Source of the DNA: Winogradskyella ouciana
Lineage (GTDB): Bacteria > Bacteroidota > Bacteroidia > Flavobacteriales > Flavobacteriaceae
Direction: 5' to 3'
Length of the DNA: 64,000 bases
Assembly: GCF_009709615.1 (NCBI RefSeq)
Contig: NZ_WJYA01000004.1
Coordinates: forward strand, 744,001 to 808,000
Shown here: one piece after another, positions 51,571-59,905 of the stretch
Position numbering within the stretch: the stretch's first letter is position 1
Layout: each line of letters opens with the position of its first letter
Notes under the pieces: generated by a model
Told to the model about the DNA's origin: nothing
Database searches by the model: none
Seen by the model: only the letters and a program-made list of their open reading frames with translations
Position numbers and translations under genes: made by a program

Positions 51571-51626
51571 GTCATACTGAGCACACGCGTGTCGCTGAAG
51601 CTTTAGCGTAAGAACAGTCGAAGTGT
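51571..51626. repeat. Dispersed repeat between convergent genes
   Basis: Starts GTCATACTGAGCACACGC and ends ACAGTCGAAGTGTC, like the CTGAGC...CAGTCGAAG family seen at 45103. Two nested dyads are visible, ACACGCGTGT and CGCTGAAGCTTTAGCG, so the RNA would fold. It lies 7 bases after the small exported protein gene and 11 bases before the end of the NamZ-like gene. Confidence 0.55.
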
Positions 51627-51636
51627 CTAAAACAGT

Positions 51637-52935
51637 TTAGTTATAAATTAGGTATTTTTCTCGCATCTCTTTATAGTCATCCAAATCATCTTTCCAAGTT
51701 GCTCTAATTTCAGCTTCGCTTAGTCCAGCTTCAATTTGCTGTTGCAATTTCGCTGTTCCTGCATGCTTTGTAAAATTAGCCGTATTGAATACTTTGGATT
51801 TATCTGTAGCATGGTTATATGCATCCATAACGTACTTTAGGGTAAATTTCCGTTCAGCTTTTATATTAGATAAATCTGCACCATAACAAACGTCATCTTT
51901 ATGCTTAGGATATTTAGAGCCGAAATTTGGTTTTGGAGTATAGCTGAATTCATAATGACTTTTATCTAAAAAGGGAGCTCCATAGCGTTGAAATTGAAAC
52001 TCTGTACCACGCCCAACATTAATATTGGTGCCTTCAAACAAACCTAAACTCGGATATAACGTAATGGATTGATCATTTGGTAAATTAGGTGAAGGTCTAA
52101 TAGGTAAACTGTAGAGGCTATCGTGATTGTAATTTTCCATTTCAATAACAGTGATATCACAAGTAACTCCATTGCTTAACCATTTTTCACCATTAATCAT
52201 TTGTGCATATTCAACAATCGTCATACCGTGAACCAATGGAATAGGATGCATGCCCAAAAAGCTACTGTGTTCTTTTTCCAATACAGGACCATCTACATAA
52301 TTGCCATTTGGGTTTGGACGATCTAAAATAAGAAGAGGTACATTGTTTTCTGCACAAGCTTCCATAACATAATGTAACGTAGAGATATAAGTGTAAAATC
52401 GAACACCAACATCCTGTATATCAAAAACCACAATATCTAAGCCCTCTAACTGTTTTTTGGTTGGTTTTTTATGTTTTCCATGAAGTGAAAAAATAGGCAA
52501 ACCTGTTTTGGTATCCACACCATCTTTTACCTTTTCACCAGCATCTGCAGTACCTCTAAAACCATGTTCAGGTGAAAAGACTTTTTTGATGTTGATATCT
52601 AAAACTAATAATGAATCAACTAAATGTACAAATGAACTGTCATTGCGAGTCTCGTTTTTTTTACGAGACGTGGCAATCTCTTTAAATATTACACTCGTCT
52701 GATTAGCCACAACACCAACACGCTTTCCTTTAAGCAATGGTAAATACTGTTCCGTTTGATCAGCGCCAACAACAATTGCTTTGTCATCCTTTGGCTTCGT
52801 GCTTCGAGCTTCCTGCTTCAAACTTTCAGCTGTCACTTTTTCACTTCCAGCTTTTCCAGCACATGATATAACCATTGAGATAATACCGAAAATTATCGGG
52901 AATAAAACAGTATTTTTGAAAACCTTAAAACGCAT
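51637..52935 (-). CDS. NamZ-like (DUF1343) exo-N-acetylmuramidase lipoprotein
   Basis: 432 residues. A lipoprotein signal (IISMVISC) precedes a linker and the DUF1343 domain: GKRVGVVANQTSV, IKKVFSPEHGFRGTADAGEKV, IVFDIQDVGVRFYTYISTLH, LDRPNPNGNYVDGPVLE, FLGMHPIPLVHGMT and NVGRGTEFQF. DUF1343 includes NamZ, which removes terminal MurNAc from peptidoglycan fragments during recycling. The frame carries a 42-base palindromic repeat (52639-52680) that adds about 14 residues after the NQTSV strand, and a degenerate heptamer run (52794-52821) in the linker. It starts only 9 bases from the divergent permease gene. Confidence 0.88.
   Translation of the reverse strand: MRFKVFKNTVLFPIIFGIISMVISCAGKAGSEKVTAESLKQEARSTKPKDDKAIVVGADQTEQYLPLLKGKRVGVVANQTSVIFKEIATSRKKNETRNDSSFVHLVDSLLVLDINIKKVFSPEHGFRGTADAGEKVKDGVDTKTGLPIFSLHGKHKKPTKKQLEGLDIVVFDIQDVGVRFYTYISTLHYVMEACAENNVPLLILDRPNPNGNYVDGPVLEKEHSSFLGMHPIPLVHGMTIVEYAQMINGEKWLSNGVTCDITVIEMENYNHDSLYSLPIRPSPNLPNDQSITLYPSLGLFEGTNINVGRGTEFQFQRYGAPFLDKSHYEFSYTPKPNFGSKYPKHKDDVCYGADLSNIKAERKFTLKYVMDAYNHATDKSKVFNTANFTKHAGTAKLQQQIEAGLSEAEIRATWKDDLDDYKEMREKYLIYN
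52639..52680. repeat. Palindromic dispersed repeat inside the NamZ-like gene
   Basis: GTCATTGCGAGTCTCG, a T-rich loop, then CGAGACGTGGCAATCTC: the same outer ends as the element at 47710-47796. Inner stem GTCTCG/CGAGAC, outer ATTGC/GCAAT. It is 42 bases, a multiple of three, and is read through in the minus-strand gene as EIATSRKKNETRND. Confidence 0.78.
52794..52821. repeat. Four degenerate heptamers (GCTTCNN) inside the NamZ-like gene
   Basis: GCTTCGT, GCTTCGA, GCTTCCT and GCTTCAA follow one another without gaps. They lie in the linker between the lipoprotein signal and the DUF1343 domain and encode part of KQEARSTKPK. The unit length (7) equals that of the array at 18744-18820 but the sequence differs. 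Confidence 0.6.
52911..52918 (+). promoter_or_regulatory. Candidate -7 box of the ABC permease gene
   Basis: TATTTTTG fits TAnnTTTG and lies 26 bases before the TTG start at 52945, inside the first codons of the divergent NamZ-like gene. No upstream TTG at standard spacing. Confidence 0.42.
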
Positions 52936-52944
52936 ATTTAGATT

Positions 52945-54177
52945 TTGAATTTTGAGTTGTTTATAGCTAAACGCATTATTGGCAGTAAAGCGTATAAAAG
53001 TAGTGTTTCGGCACCAATAATTAAAATTGGAATTGCCGCAATTGCTATTGGTATTATTGTTATGCTCATTGCTATTGCCACAGGTTTGGGCTTACAGCAA
53101 AAGATAAGGGATAAGGTTGTGGCTTTTAATGGTCATATAGAAATTACCAATTTCGATACCAATGCTTCCGATGAATCCCAAGTACCTATTTCCAAAGATC
53201 AAGATTTTTACCCTGAATTCAATTCAGTTGAAGGAGTAACACATATACAAGCCGTTGCCACAAAGTTTGCCGTTATTAGAACAGAAACCGATTTTGAAGG
53301 TGTCGTAGTAAAAGGCGTAGGAGCGGATTATAAATGGGATTATTTCAAGGAGTTTTTGGTTGAAGGTCGTCTGCCTGATTTTACAGGAAAACGAAATGAA
53401 GAGATTTTAATTTCAAGTTATTTGGCGAATCGATTAGGCTTTAATGTCGGAGATAAATTTCAAACCCTGTTTGGCGAAAACCTTGAAAGACCACCTCGTA
53501 TTATCAACTATGAAATCGTAGGAATTTATAATTCTGGTTTCCAGGAATTGGACGAAAAATTCTGCATTGCAGATATAAGACATATACAACGTCTCAATAA
53601 ATGGAAAGCTGAAGAAATAGGCAGTTTTGAAGTTTTTGTAGATGATTTTTCAGAATTAGATGAAATAGTTCCACAGGTTTATAAAGAATCTGGTTCTTAT
53701 CTCAATGCCAGACCTGTCAATAAAAAATACTACACCGTTTTTGAATGGATCAAAATTTTTGATAGCAACACAAATATCATCATCGCAATTATGATTATCG
53801 TTGCTGGTATTAACATGATAACCACACTATTGGTACTGATCTTAGAGCGAACCAACATGATAGGTGTTCTAAAAGCCTTGGGAAGTTCTAATTGGTCCAT
53901 AAGAAAGGTGTTTTTATATAATGCCTCTTATTTAATTGGTTTGGGTTTAATTTGGGGAAATCTTATAGGACTTGGCCTATTATTCACTCAGAAGTATTTT
54001 AAATTATTTCCTTTAAATCCAGATACTTATTACGTCAGTGAAGCACCAGTTTATATCAGTTGGGACTACATCTTATTGCTGAATATAGGAACTTTCATTG
54101 CTTGTTTATTAATGTTGATGATTCCATCAATTATCATCTCAAGAATTTCACCGGTGAAGGCCATTCGGTTTGATTAA
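52945..54177 (+). CDS. FtsX/LolC-like ABC transporter permease
   Basis: 410 residues, start TTG. One membrane helix follows the N-terminal cytoplasmic stretch (about 25-48, IIKIGIAAIAIGIIVMLIAIA is its core), then a periplasmic domain of about 220 residues, then three helices near the C-terminus ending ISRISPVKAIRFD. This is the MacB/LolC/E type with an FtsX domain. Such proteins move lipoproteins or other envelope substrates with a separate ATPase, which is not adjacent here. The gene is divergent from the NamZ-like gene with 9 bases between starts. Confidence 0.88.
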   Translation: MNFELFIAKRIIGSKAYKSSVSAPIIKIGIAAIAIGIIVMLIAIATGLGLQQKIRDKVVAFNGHIEITNFDTNASDESQVPISKDQDFYPEFNSVEGVTHIQAVATKFAVIRTETDFEGVVVKGVGADYKWDYFKEFLVEGRLPDFTGKRNEEILISSYLANRLGFNVGDKFQTLFGENLERPPRIINYEIVGIYNSGFQELDEKFCIADIRHIQRLNKWKAEEIGSFEVFVDDFSELDEIVPQVYKESGSYLNARPVNKKYYTVFEWIKIFDSNTNIIIAIMIIVAGINMITTLLVLILERTNMIGVLKALGSSNWSIRKVFLYNASYLIGLGLIWGNLIGLGLLFTQKYFKLFPLNPDTYYVSEAPVYISWDYILLLNIGTFIACLLMLMIPSIIISRISPVKAIRFD

Positions 54178-54445
54178 AAGCCCCTTGGTATAACTTATAG
54201 CTTATCCAATGGCTTGTAATTTTCCCCCAGAAGGGATCAAATGGTGTTTGTTGCTTAGCCATTGATTTTTATACCTTTTCTAAGCGATTTTTTATGTTGC
54301 TATATTCAATATTTTTTCTTGAAAATTTGGAATTTAGTTTTTGATGTTTGGAATTTTTTAATCAGCTAATAGCATTGAAAACATAACCAACTTTTTACTT
54401 TCTACTTATTACTTTATACTTAAATTTGCACCGCAAATTGATTTT
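54178..54445. other. Intergenic region with a long dyad and a cysM promoter box
   Basis: CAATGGCT (54207-54214) and AGCCATTG (54257-54264) form an 8-bp inverted repeat around a 42-base loop that has its own CCC/GGG dyad, followed by a short T-run; it could be a weak terminator for the permease. TAAATTTG (54421-54428), 17 bases before the next ATG, fits a -7 box. The rest is AT-rich with no reading frame worth calling. Confidence 0.45.
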
Positions 54446-55426
54446 ATGGACTACGCAGAAAATATATTAGGGACTATAGGAAACACTCCTCTAGTAAAAA
54501 TGAATAAACTGGTTGAAGAGCTGCCTTGTTTGGTACTCGCTAAATACGAAACTTTTAACCCAGGAAACTCGGTTAAAGACCGTATGGCATTGCAAATGAT
54601 CGAAGATGCAGAAGCTGACGGAAGATTGAAGCCAGGCGGAACAATTATAGAAGGAACTTCTGGTAATACAGGTATGGGCTTGGCTTTAGCTGCTATTGTA
54701 AAAGGTTACAAGTGCATTTTCGTGATTAGTGATAAGCAGTCTAAAGAGAAAATGGATGTGCTAAAGGCTATGGGAGCTGAGGTTGTGGTTTGCCCAACAG
54801 ATGTTGAGCCAGACGATCCACGTAGTTATTATTCGGTGTCTAAACGTTTGGGTGAAGAAACACCGAATTCTTGGTATGTCAATCAATATGATAACCCAAG
54901 CAATACTAAAGCACACTACCAAAGCACTGGACCAGAAATTTGGAAACAAACAGACGGTAAGATTACTCATTTTGTAGTTGGTGTTGGTACAGGTGGAACC
55001 ATTTCTGGAGTAGGGAAGTACCTAAAGGAACAAAACCCGGATATTAAAGTTTGGGGAGTGGACACTTATGGTTCTGTGTTTAAAAAATATCATGAATCAG
55101 GTGTGTTTGACGAAAACGAAATCTACCCTTATGTCACTGAAGGTATTGGTGAAGATATATTGCCAGAAAATGTGGACTTTAGCATTATCGATGGGTTTAC
55201 CAAAGTTACCGATAAGGATGCAGCGGTTTACACGCAATTGTTGGCAAAAGAAGAAGGTATGTTCTTGGGTAACTCAGCAGGAGCAGCTATAAAAGGTGTG
55301 CTACAATTGAAAGAACATTTTAAACCAGATGATGTTGTGGTAGTACTTTATCACGACCATGGAAGTCGTTACGTAGGTAAAATGTTTAATGACGATTGGA
55401 TGCGTGAGAAGGGTTATATTGAATAG
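54446..55426 (+). CDS. PLP-dependent cysteine synthase family protein
   Basis: 326 residues. The PLP lysine lies in NPGNSVKDRM, the substrate loop is EGTSGNTGMGLAL and the phosphate-binding loop is GVGTGGTISGVGKYL. The C-terminal EEGMFLGNSAGAA and the absence of CBS regulatory domains suggest O-acetylserine sulfhydrylase or a short cystathionine beta-synthase. It uses serine derivatives and sulfide or homocysteine. It stands alone with its own promoter box and a strong terminator downstream. Confidence 0.88.
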   Translation: MDYAENILGTIGNTPLVKMNKLVEELPCLVLAKYETFNPGNSVKDRMALQMIEDAEADGRLKPGGTIIEGTSGNTGMGLALAAIVKGYKCIFVISDKQSKEKMDVLKAMGAEVVVCPTDVEPDDPRSYYSVSKRLGEETPNSWYVNQYDNPSNTKAHYQSTGPEIWKQTDGKITHFVVGVGTGGTISGVGKYLKEQNPDIKVWGVDTYGSVFKKYHESGVFDENEIYPYVTEGIGEDILPENVDFSIIDGFTKVTDKDAAVYTQLLAKEEGMFLGNSAGAAIKGVLQLKEHFKPDDVVVVLYHDHGSRYVGKMFNDDWMREKGYIE

Positions 55427-55475
55427 CCATGTTTTTCTGCATCTGTTTTACTTAAAGACAGAACACTCAATAATA

Positions 55476-55520
55476 AAAATCAAATGCCCAAAGAAATACT
55501 TTGGGCATTTGATTTTTTTA
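55476..55520. terminator. Strong bidirectional terminator
   Basis: Arms 55476-55493 and 55499-55516 pair perfectly over 18 bases around AAATA, rich in A/T at the base, so they act for the cysteine synthase-type gene (plus) and the lipocalin-like lipoprotein gene (minus), which converge here. Confidence 0.9.
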
Positions 55521-55537
55521 AAACAAAGTCGTCTTAA

Positions 55538-55948
55538 TTAATCTATAAAATTGCTTGTCTTTATCCAAGTTTCTTTAACAACGTCACCATCGGCATTGGC
55601 ATAACCTAGAACTAAAGTAGCTGTATTTAAAATGTATTCATAAGAGAAAGTGATCCCATTGGATGTTTCAAATTCCATCACATTTCCATTGTTAGTAATC
55701 TTAAATGTGCCGGAACTTGTATCATTGCTTTCTAAAGTAAACAAGCCTTTAAAATCTCTAATGTCATTATCGTCTCTAAAGATAAATTTGGCATCGTCCG
55801 TTGGTTGTGGATCGGTGTCATTAAGGATTCTGCTTTGTAGTTCCCATTGGCCAATTAAATTTTCAATAGCAGAATAATTGTGGTCTTCATCTCGGCTGCA
55901 ACTCATTACAGTAGCAACCACTGCCAAGATTAATAATATGCGTTTCAT
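55538..55948 (-). CDS. Small lipocalin-like lipoprotein
   Basis: 136 residues from the ATG at 55948; a longer frame to 55996 hides the signal sequence. The lipoprotein signal is MKRILLILAVVATVMSC with lipidated Cys17. IENLIGQWELQSRILND and the following strands (GTFKITNNGNVMEFE, YILNTATLVLGY) resemble lipocalin-like domains common in Bacteroidetes. The ligand is unknown. It is in the same direction as the EEP gene 57 bases upstream. Confidence 0.75.
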   Translation of the reverse strand: MKRILLILAVVATVMSCSRDEDHNYSAIENLIGQWELQSRILNDTDPQPTDDAKFIFRDDNDIRDFKGLFTLESNDTSSGTFKITNNGNVMEFETSNGITFSYEYILNTATLVLGYANADGDVVKETWIKTSNFID

Positions 55949-56005
55949 AACTTTTGTTTTTATTTTAAAGTTAGTAAAACGGACTGAGTTAGACAAGTAT
56001 TGGTC

Positions 56006-57148
56006 TTATTCATTCTTAATCTTCTCTAAATACGTTAAACTGAAATTTATTTTTAGCTCAGTCCACATTGGAAGGTGATCGCTGAGTTGAAAAGTACGCC
56101 ACTCTTTTTTGTAGTACTCTTTTTGTGCATCCGGATCGGCAATAATAGCCTTAAACTCATCTATCGATTTCTGTATTTTTACTTTCTTTTCAGCATCGGT
56201 AGTGTTGGCTAACTTATCTTTTTGCTTTGCAAGTTTGCCCTTTAAATTTTGTAAAACTACTTCTTGATAGTCAGTAAACTGACGTGTGCTAAAAACCCTA
56301 TTGTAATAATTATAGGCGCCGGCACTATTGTCTTGATCTCCGTGCACAACTTCACCTTTTTTTTCCATAAAGGCAATTTGATCATAGTGTTTGGTTTGGT
56401 ACATATTACTTGGGTTGTCTTCAATACCTTTTGGAATTTTAAAGCCATGTTTTTTTAAGGCTTTCATGGTTTTGTGCTCTGGACTATAAATATTAAAGTC
56501 ACCTAAAAGAATGAGGTTTTCGTCATAGCGTTTAGCGCGCTTTTTTAAGTTTTCTGCTATGGTGTCTATTTCTTCAATACGTTGTTTTAGTTTTTCCCCA
56601 GAAGCCGAACCAAAATAAATATGAACAGTACAAAGTTTAAACTTAAACCAACCAGATTGAAAAGCTACTAAAAAAGGTGTTCGGGCAAACTGCTTTTTGT
56701 CACCTATAAGCTTACTGGGAGTCAGTACAATTTCACCTGCCACTTTCTGAAAAGATACACGGTTGGTGTCGTAGATATAGGCCATACGTTCACCATTGCC
56801 AGAATGACCTTCGGTGACATCTGTCATTATATAATCCCACTGGTCACCCATAACGTACATTAAACGGTTAAAGGCAAAAAGGTCTTCATTGACTTCTTGT
56901 ATAGCGACCAAATCAAAACTTGAGATAATCTCGGACATATAGAAAAAAGCTTCCTTGGTACGTGGACCATAACCATATTGATTGGAGTCAAAATCCCTTA
57001 TGTTCCATGTGGCAATAAGCACATTTTCATTAAAGATTTTTTCAGGAATTTTTTCGTCAAGATCTTCTTTGAGGCTGGTTAATCGTTTAATAACGCGCTT
57101 ACGTTCTTCTAATTCAGGAAAATCGTTTTTTAAAGCAAAGTAACGCAT
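56006..57148 (-). CDS. Endonuclease/exonuclease/phosphatase (EEP) family protein
   Basis: 380 residues, no evident signal peptide. NVLIATWNIRDF, VAIQEVNEDLFAF, LLGDFNIYSPEH and LSDHLPMWTEL contain the catalytic Asn, Glu, Asp-x-Asn and His of the EEP fold. The substrate could be nucleic acid or a phospholipid/inositol phosphate. A Lys/Gln-rich helical insertion near residues 305-350 (KGKLAKQKDKLANTTDAEKK) is unusual for the family. Confidence 0.88.
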   Translation of the reverse strand: MRYFALKNDFPELEERKRVIKRLTSLKEDLDEKIPEKIFNENVLIATWNIRDFDSNQYGYGPRTKEAFFYMSEIISSFDLVAIQEVNEDLFAFNRLMYVMGDQWDYIMTDVTEGHSGNGERMAYIYDTNRVSFQKVAGEIVLTPSKLIGDKKQFARTPFLVAFQSGWFKFKLCTVHIYFGSASGEKLKQRIEEIDTIAENLKKRAKRYDENLILLGDFNIYSPEHKTMKALKKHGFKIPKGIEDNPSNMYQTKHYDQIAFMEKKGEVVHGDQDNSAGAYNYYNRVFSTRQFTDYQEVVLQNLKGKLAKQKDKLANTTDAEKKVKIQKSIDEFKAIIADPDAQKEYYKKEWRTFQLSDHLPMWTELKINFSLTYLEKIKNE

Positions 57149-57264
57149 AGTGGGTTGGTATTGGTTTACGACTACAAGTTAATCATAAAAACAGTCGGTT
57201 TTTATACGTAGGATTACGTATTTTTCGTCTTTTTTGTTTCAATTCAAATGTCTATTTTAGAACC

Positions 57265-58536
57265 ATGCAAGAAGACTTTCTTCATTACGTTTGGAAACAC
57301 AAGGCATTTTCATCACAATCCCTTAAAACAGTAAGCGGAGAGACCATTTCCATAAAACATCTTGGTCAGCATAATCATAATGCTGGTCCAGATTTTTTTA
57401 ATGGGCAATTAAGTATTAATGGTCAACTTTGGGCTGGAAATATAGAAATTCATATAAAATCGTCTGATTGGTACTTGCACAATCATGAAAAAGATAAAGC
57501 CTACGATAATGTTATCCTTCATGTCGTATGGGAACATGATACAGAGGTTTTTAGAAAAGACAATTCTGAAATTCCAACACTTGTATTGAAACACTATGTT
57601 GACGATGCTCTATTTGGGAATTATCAAAAACTAATGAAGTCCAAATCTTGGATTAATTGTGAGGCTGATTTTTCGGATATAGATGATTTTCTGTTAAACA
57701 ATTGGTTAGAGCGTTTGTTCATAGAACGCTTAGAGCGAAAATCTGATGATATTTCTACACTTTTACAACAGTCCAATAACGATTGGGAAGCCGTTTTGTT
57801 TATAATGTTATTGAAGAATTTCGGACTTAAAGTAAATGGTGAAGCTTTTCTAAGCTTAGCAAAATCAATTGATTATTCAGTGGTGAGGAAACTTCAAAAT
57901 GATGTATTGGAAATGGAAGCTTTGTTATTTGGACAAGCGGGTTTGTTGGATGATGATGTGCAAGAGGCCTACCACTCGGATTTAAAATTACGCTATCAAT
58001 ATTTAAAGCAAAAATTCACACTTAGAAATGAAGGGGTTTTGCCTTTGCAGTTTTTTAGGTTAAGACCACCTAATTTCCCTACAATACGTTTGTCGCAATT
58101 TGCAAATGTATATACTACGGAGCACCAGCTATTTTCTAAAGTGATGGTAATGAATAAAAAAGATGAGTTTTACAAACTATTTAACAAAGGGGTCAATGAG
58201 TTTTGGATGACGCATTACACATTTGCTAAAGCTTCAAAAATTTCTAAGAAACTATTGACCAAGTCTTTTATAGATTTACTAATCATTAACACTATTATTC
58301 CTTTAAAATTTAGTTACGCAAAATATCAAGGACAATCAATTGAAGGTGAATTATTTGACCTCATTAAAGAAATAAAGCTTGAAAACAACAGTATTGTCAA
58401 AAAGTTTTTACAGTTAAAATCATTAGAAAAAAATGCGCTGAGTTCTCAAGCATTATTACAACTAAAACAACACTATTGCGACAAAAATAAATGTTTGCAA
58501 TGTGCTATAGGAAATCAACTAATCGTTAAAAATTGA
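57265..58536 (+). CDS. DUF2851 protein
   Basis: 423 residues, soluble. The N-terminal YVWKHKAF, LGQHNHNAGPDFFNGQL and GNIEIHIKSSDWYLHNHEKD, and the C-terminal four-cysteine YCDKNKCLQCAIG, are the recognisable parts of DUF2851, a protein widespread in Bacteroidetes. The conserved acidic and His residues of the N-terminal part recall nuclease folds, but this is not established. It is followed 22 bases later by a PspC-like gene. Confidence 0.88.
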   Translation: MQEDFLHYVWKHKAFSSQSLKTVSGETISIKHLGQHNHNAGPDFFNGQLSINGQLWAGNIEIHIKSSDWYLHNHEKDKAYDNVILHVVWEHDTEVFRKDNSEIPTLVLKHYVDDALFGNYQKLMKSKSWINCEADFSDIDDFLLNNWLERLFIERLERKSDDISTLLQQSNNDWEAVLFIMLLKNFGLKVNGEAFLSLAKSIDYSVVRKLQNDVLEMEALLFGQAGLLDDDVQEAYHSDLKLRYQYLKQKFTLRNEGVLPLQFFRLRPPNFPTIRLSQFANVYTTEHQLFSKVMVMNKKDEFYKLFNKGVNEFWMTHYTFAKASKISKKLLTKSFIDLLIINTIIPLKFSYAKYQGQSIEGELFDLIKEIKLENNSIVKKFLQLKSLEKNALSSQALLQLKQHYCDKNKCLQCAIGNQLIVKN

Positions 58537-58558
58537 GCTATTTGCTATATATTGCAGT

Positions 58559-58786
58559 ATGAATTTGTTTTACACCCTATTACATTATTTTCAAAAACGT
58601 GGTTACTATGTTTGCCAACGGATAGCAGACCGCTTAGGTATAAGGGCTAAGATTGTTAGAACCTCATTTATGTACTTAACCTTTGTAACAGTTGGGTTTG
58701 GTTTTGCACTGTATTTGTTTTTGGCATTTTGGATACGGATTAAGGATATAATTTATACAAAACGCTCATCAGTATTTGATCTATAG
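58559..58786 (+). CDS. PspC-domain small membrane protein
   Basis: 75 residues. CQRIADRLGIRAKIVRTSFMYLTFVTVGFG followed by a single long hydrophobic helix is the PspC pattern. PspC proteins sense or counter membrane stress. It overlaps nothing and lies 1 base before the K+ channel gene, so the two are co-transcribed. Confidence 0.82.
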   Translation: MNLFYTLLHYFQKRGYYVCQRIADRLGIRAKIVRTSFMYLTFVTVGFGFALYLFLAFWIRIKDIIYTKRSSVFDL

Positions 58787-58787
58787 T

Positions 58788-59810
58788 ATGAATAACCCTC
58801 TCATTAAACTTTTTAGGTCTAAAATTTATACGGCACTGTTATTGCTTTTTTTTGTGCTTTGTATAGGTGTTTTTGGATATAGGTTTGTTTCAGAATATAG
58901 TTGGATTGATGCTGTTTATATGACAGTTATAACTATTACAACTGTTGGTTATGGTGAAGTAAACCCTTTGGATACAGAAGCCAAGATTTTCACCATATTT
59001 TTAATACTCTCTAGTGTCGTCATTGTTGGATATGCAATTTCAATAATCACTGAGTATATTTTGAGCAAAAATAATTTTGAAGATATAAAACAACGTAGGA
59101 TGCAGAAGAAAATAGATGAAATGACCGACCATATTGTCATTTGTGGTTATGGTCGCAATGGCAAGCAAGCAGCAAAAAAGTTGCTGGCCTATAATAAGCC
59201 ATTTTTAGTTATAGAACGTAATAAGGATGTGATAGAAAGATTCCAAGAAGACGATATTCCATTTGTTTATGGAAATGCCAATGAGGATCAAACGCTGTAT
59301 GATGCTGGCATTGAACGAGCAAGTACTTTAATTTGTGCCTTACCGAGTGATGCCGACAATTTGTTTGTAGTGTTATCTGCTAGACAAATTAATAATGGAA
59401 TGACCATAATCAGTAGAGCGTCAGAAGAGACATCATATAATAAGCTCAAATTGGCAGGTGCCAATAATGTTATTTTACCAGATAGGATTGGAGGAGACCA
59501 CATGGCATCTTTAGTTGTAATACCAGATTTAGTAGAGTTTATTGATAATTTAGGAATTGTTGGAGAAAGAAATATTAATGTAGAAGAGATAAAAGTAGAA
59601 CAACTTTATAATGTTAAAGAGGCAAGAACTATAAGAGACTTAGATCTTCGCAAAAAAACGGGTTGTACAGTCATTGGTTTTAAGGATGCCAAAGGCGATT
59701 ATGTTGTTAATCCTGAGGCAAGCACTAAATTAGTAGCTGGCTCCAAAATTATTGTTCTTGGGCGTCCAGAACAGATACAACGTTTAAATTCTGAATACAA
59801 TATTGTTTAA
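58788..59810 (+). CDS. Potassium channel with RCK/TrkA-N domain
   Basis: 340 residues from the ATG at 58788; a TTG at 58776 overlaps the PspC gene. Two membrane helices flank the pore loop with the selectivity filter TVGYGE (52-57). The RCK domain follows with HIVICGYGRNGKQAAKKL (NAD-type Rossmann) and a TrkA-C-like end (VNPEASTKLVAGSKIIVLG). This is the MthK-like layout of a ligand-gated K+ channel. It is coupled to the PspC gene. Confidence 0.92.
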   Translation: MNNPLIKLFRSKIYTALLLLFFVLCIGVFGYRFVSEYSWIDAVYMTVITITTVGYGEVNPLDTEAKIFTIFLILSSVVIVGYAISIITEYILSKNNFEDIKQRRMQKKIDEMTDHIVICGYGRNGKQAAKKLLAYNKPFLVIERNKDVIERFQEDDIPFVYGNANEDQTLYDAGIERASTLICALPSDADNLFVVLSARQINNGMTIISRASEETSYNKLKLAGANNVILPDRIGGDHMASLVVIPDLVEFIDNLGIVGERNINVEEIKVEQLYNVKEARTIRDLDLRKKTGCTVIGFKDAKGDYVVNPEASTKLVAGSKIIVLGRPEQIQRLNSEYNIV

Positions 59811-59905
59811 GCTCTAAAACCATTTTAACGTCTAAGGCTTTATAAACTCAAATTTTTTTAGCATCTTGTCGGCTTTAATATAAAAACTAACTAATAACTA
59901 TACTC

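Noticed and set aside
56264..56458. Plus-strand frame opposite the EEP gene
   Set aside because: Opposite a gene with all catalytic motifs; no independent support.
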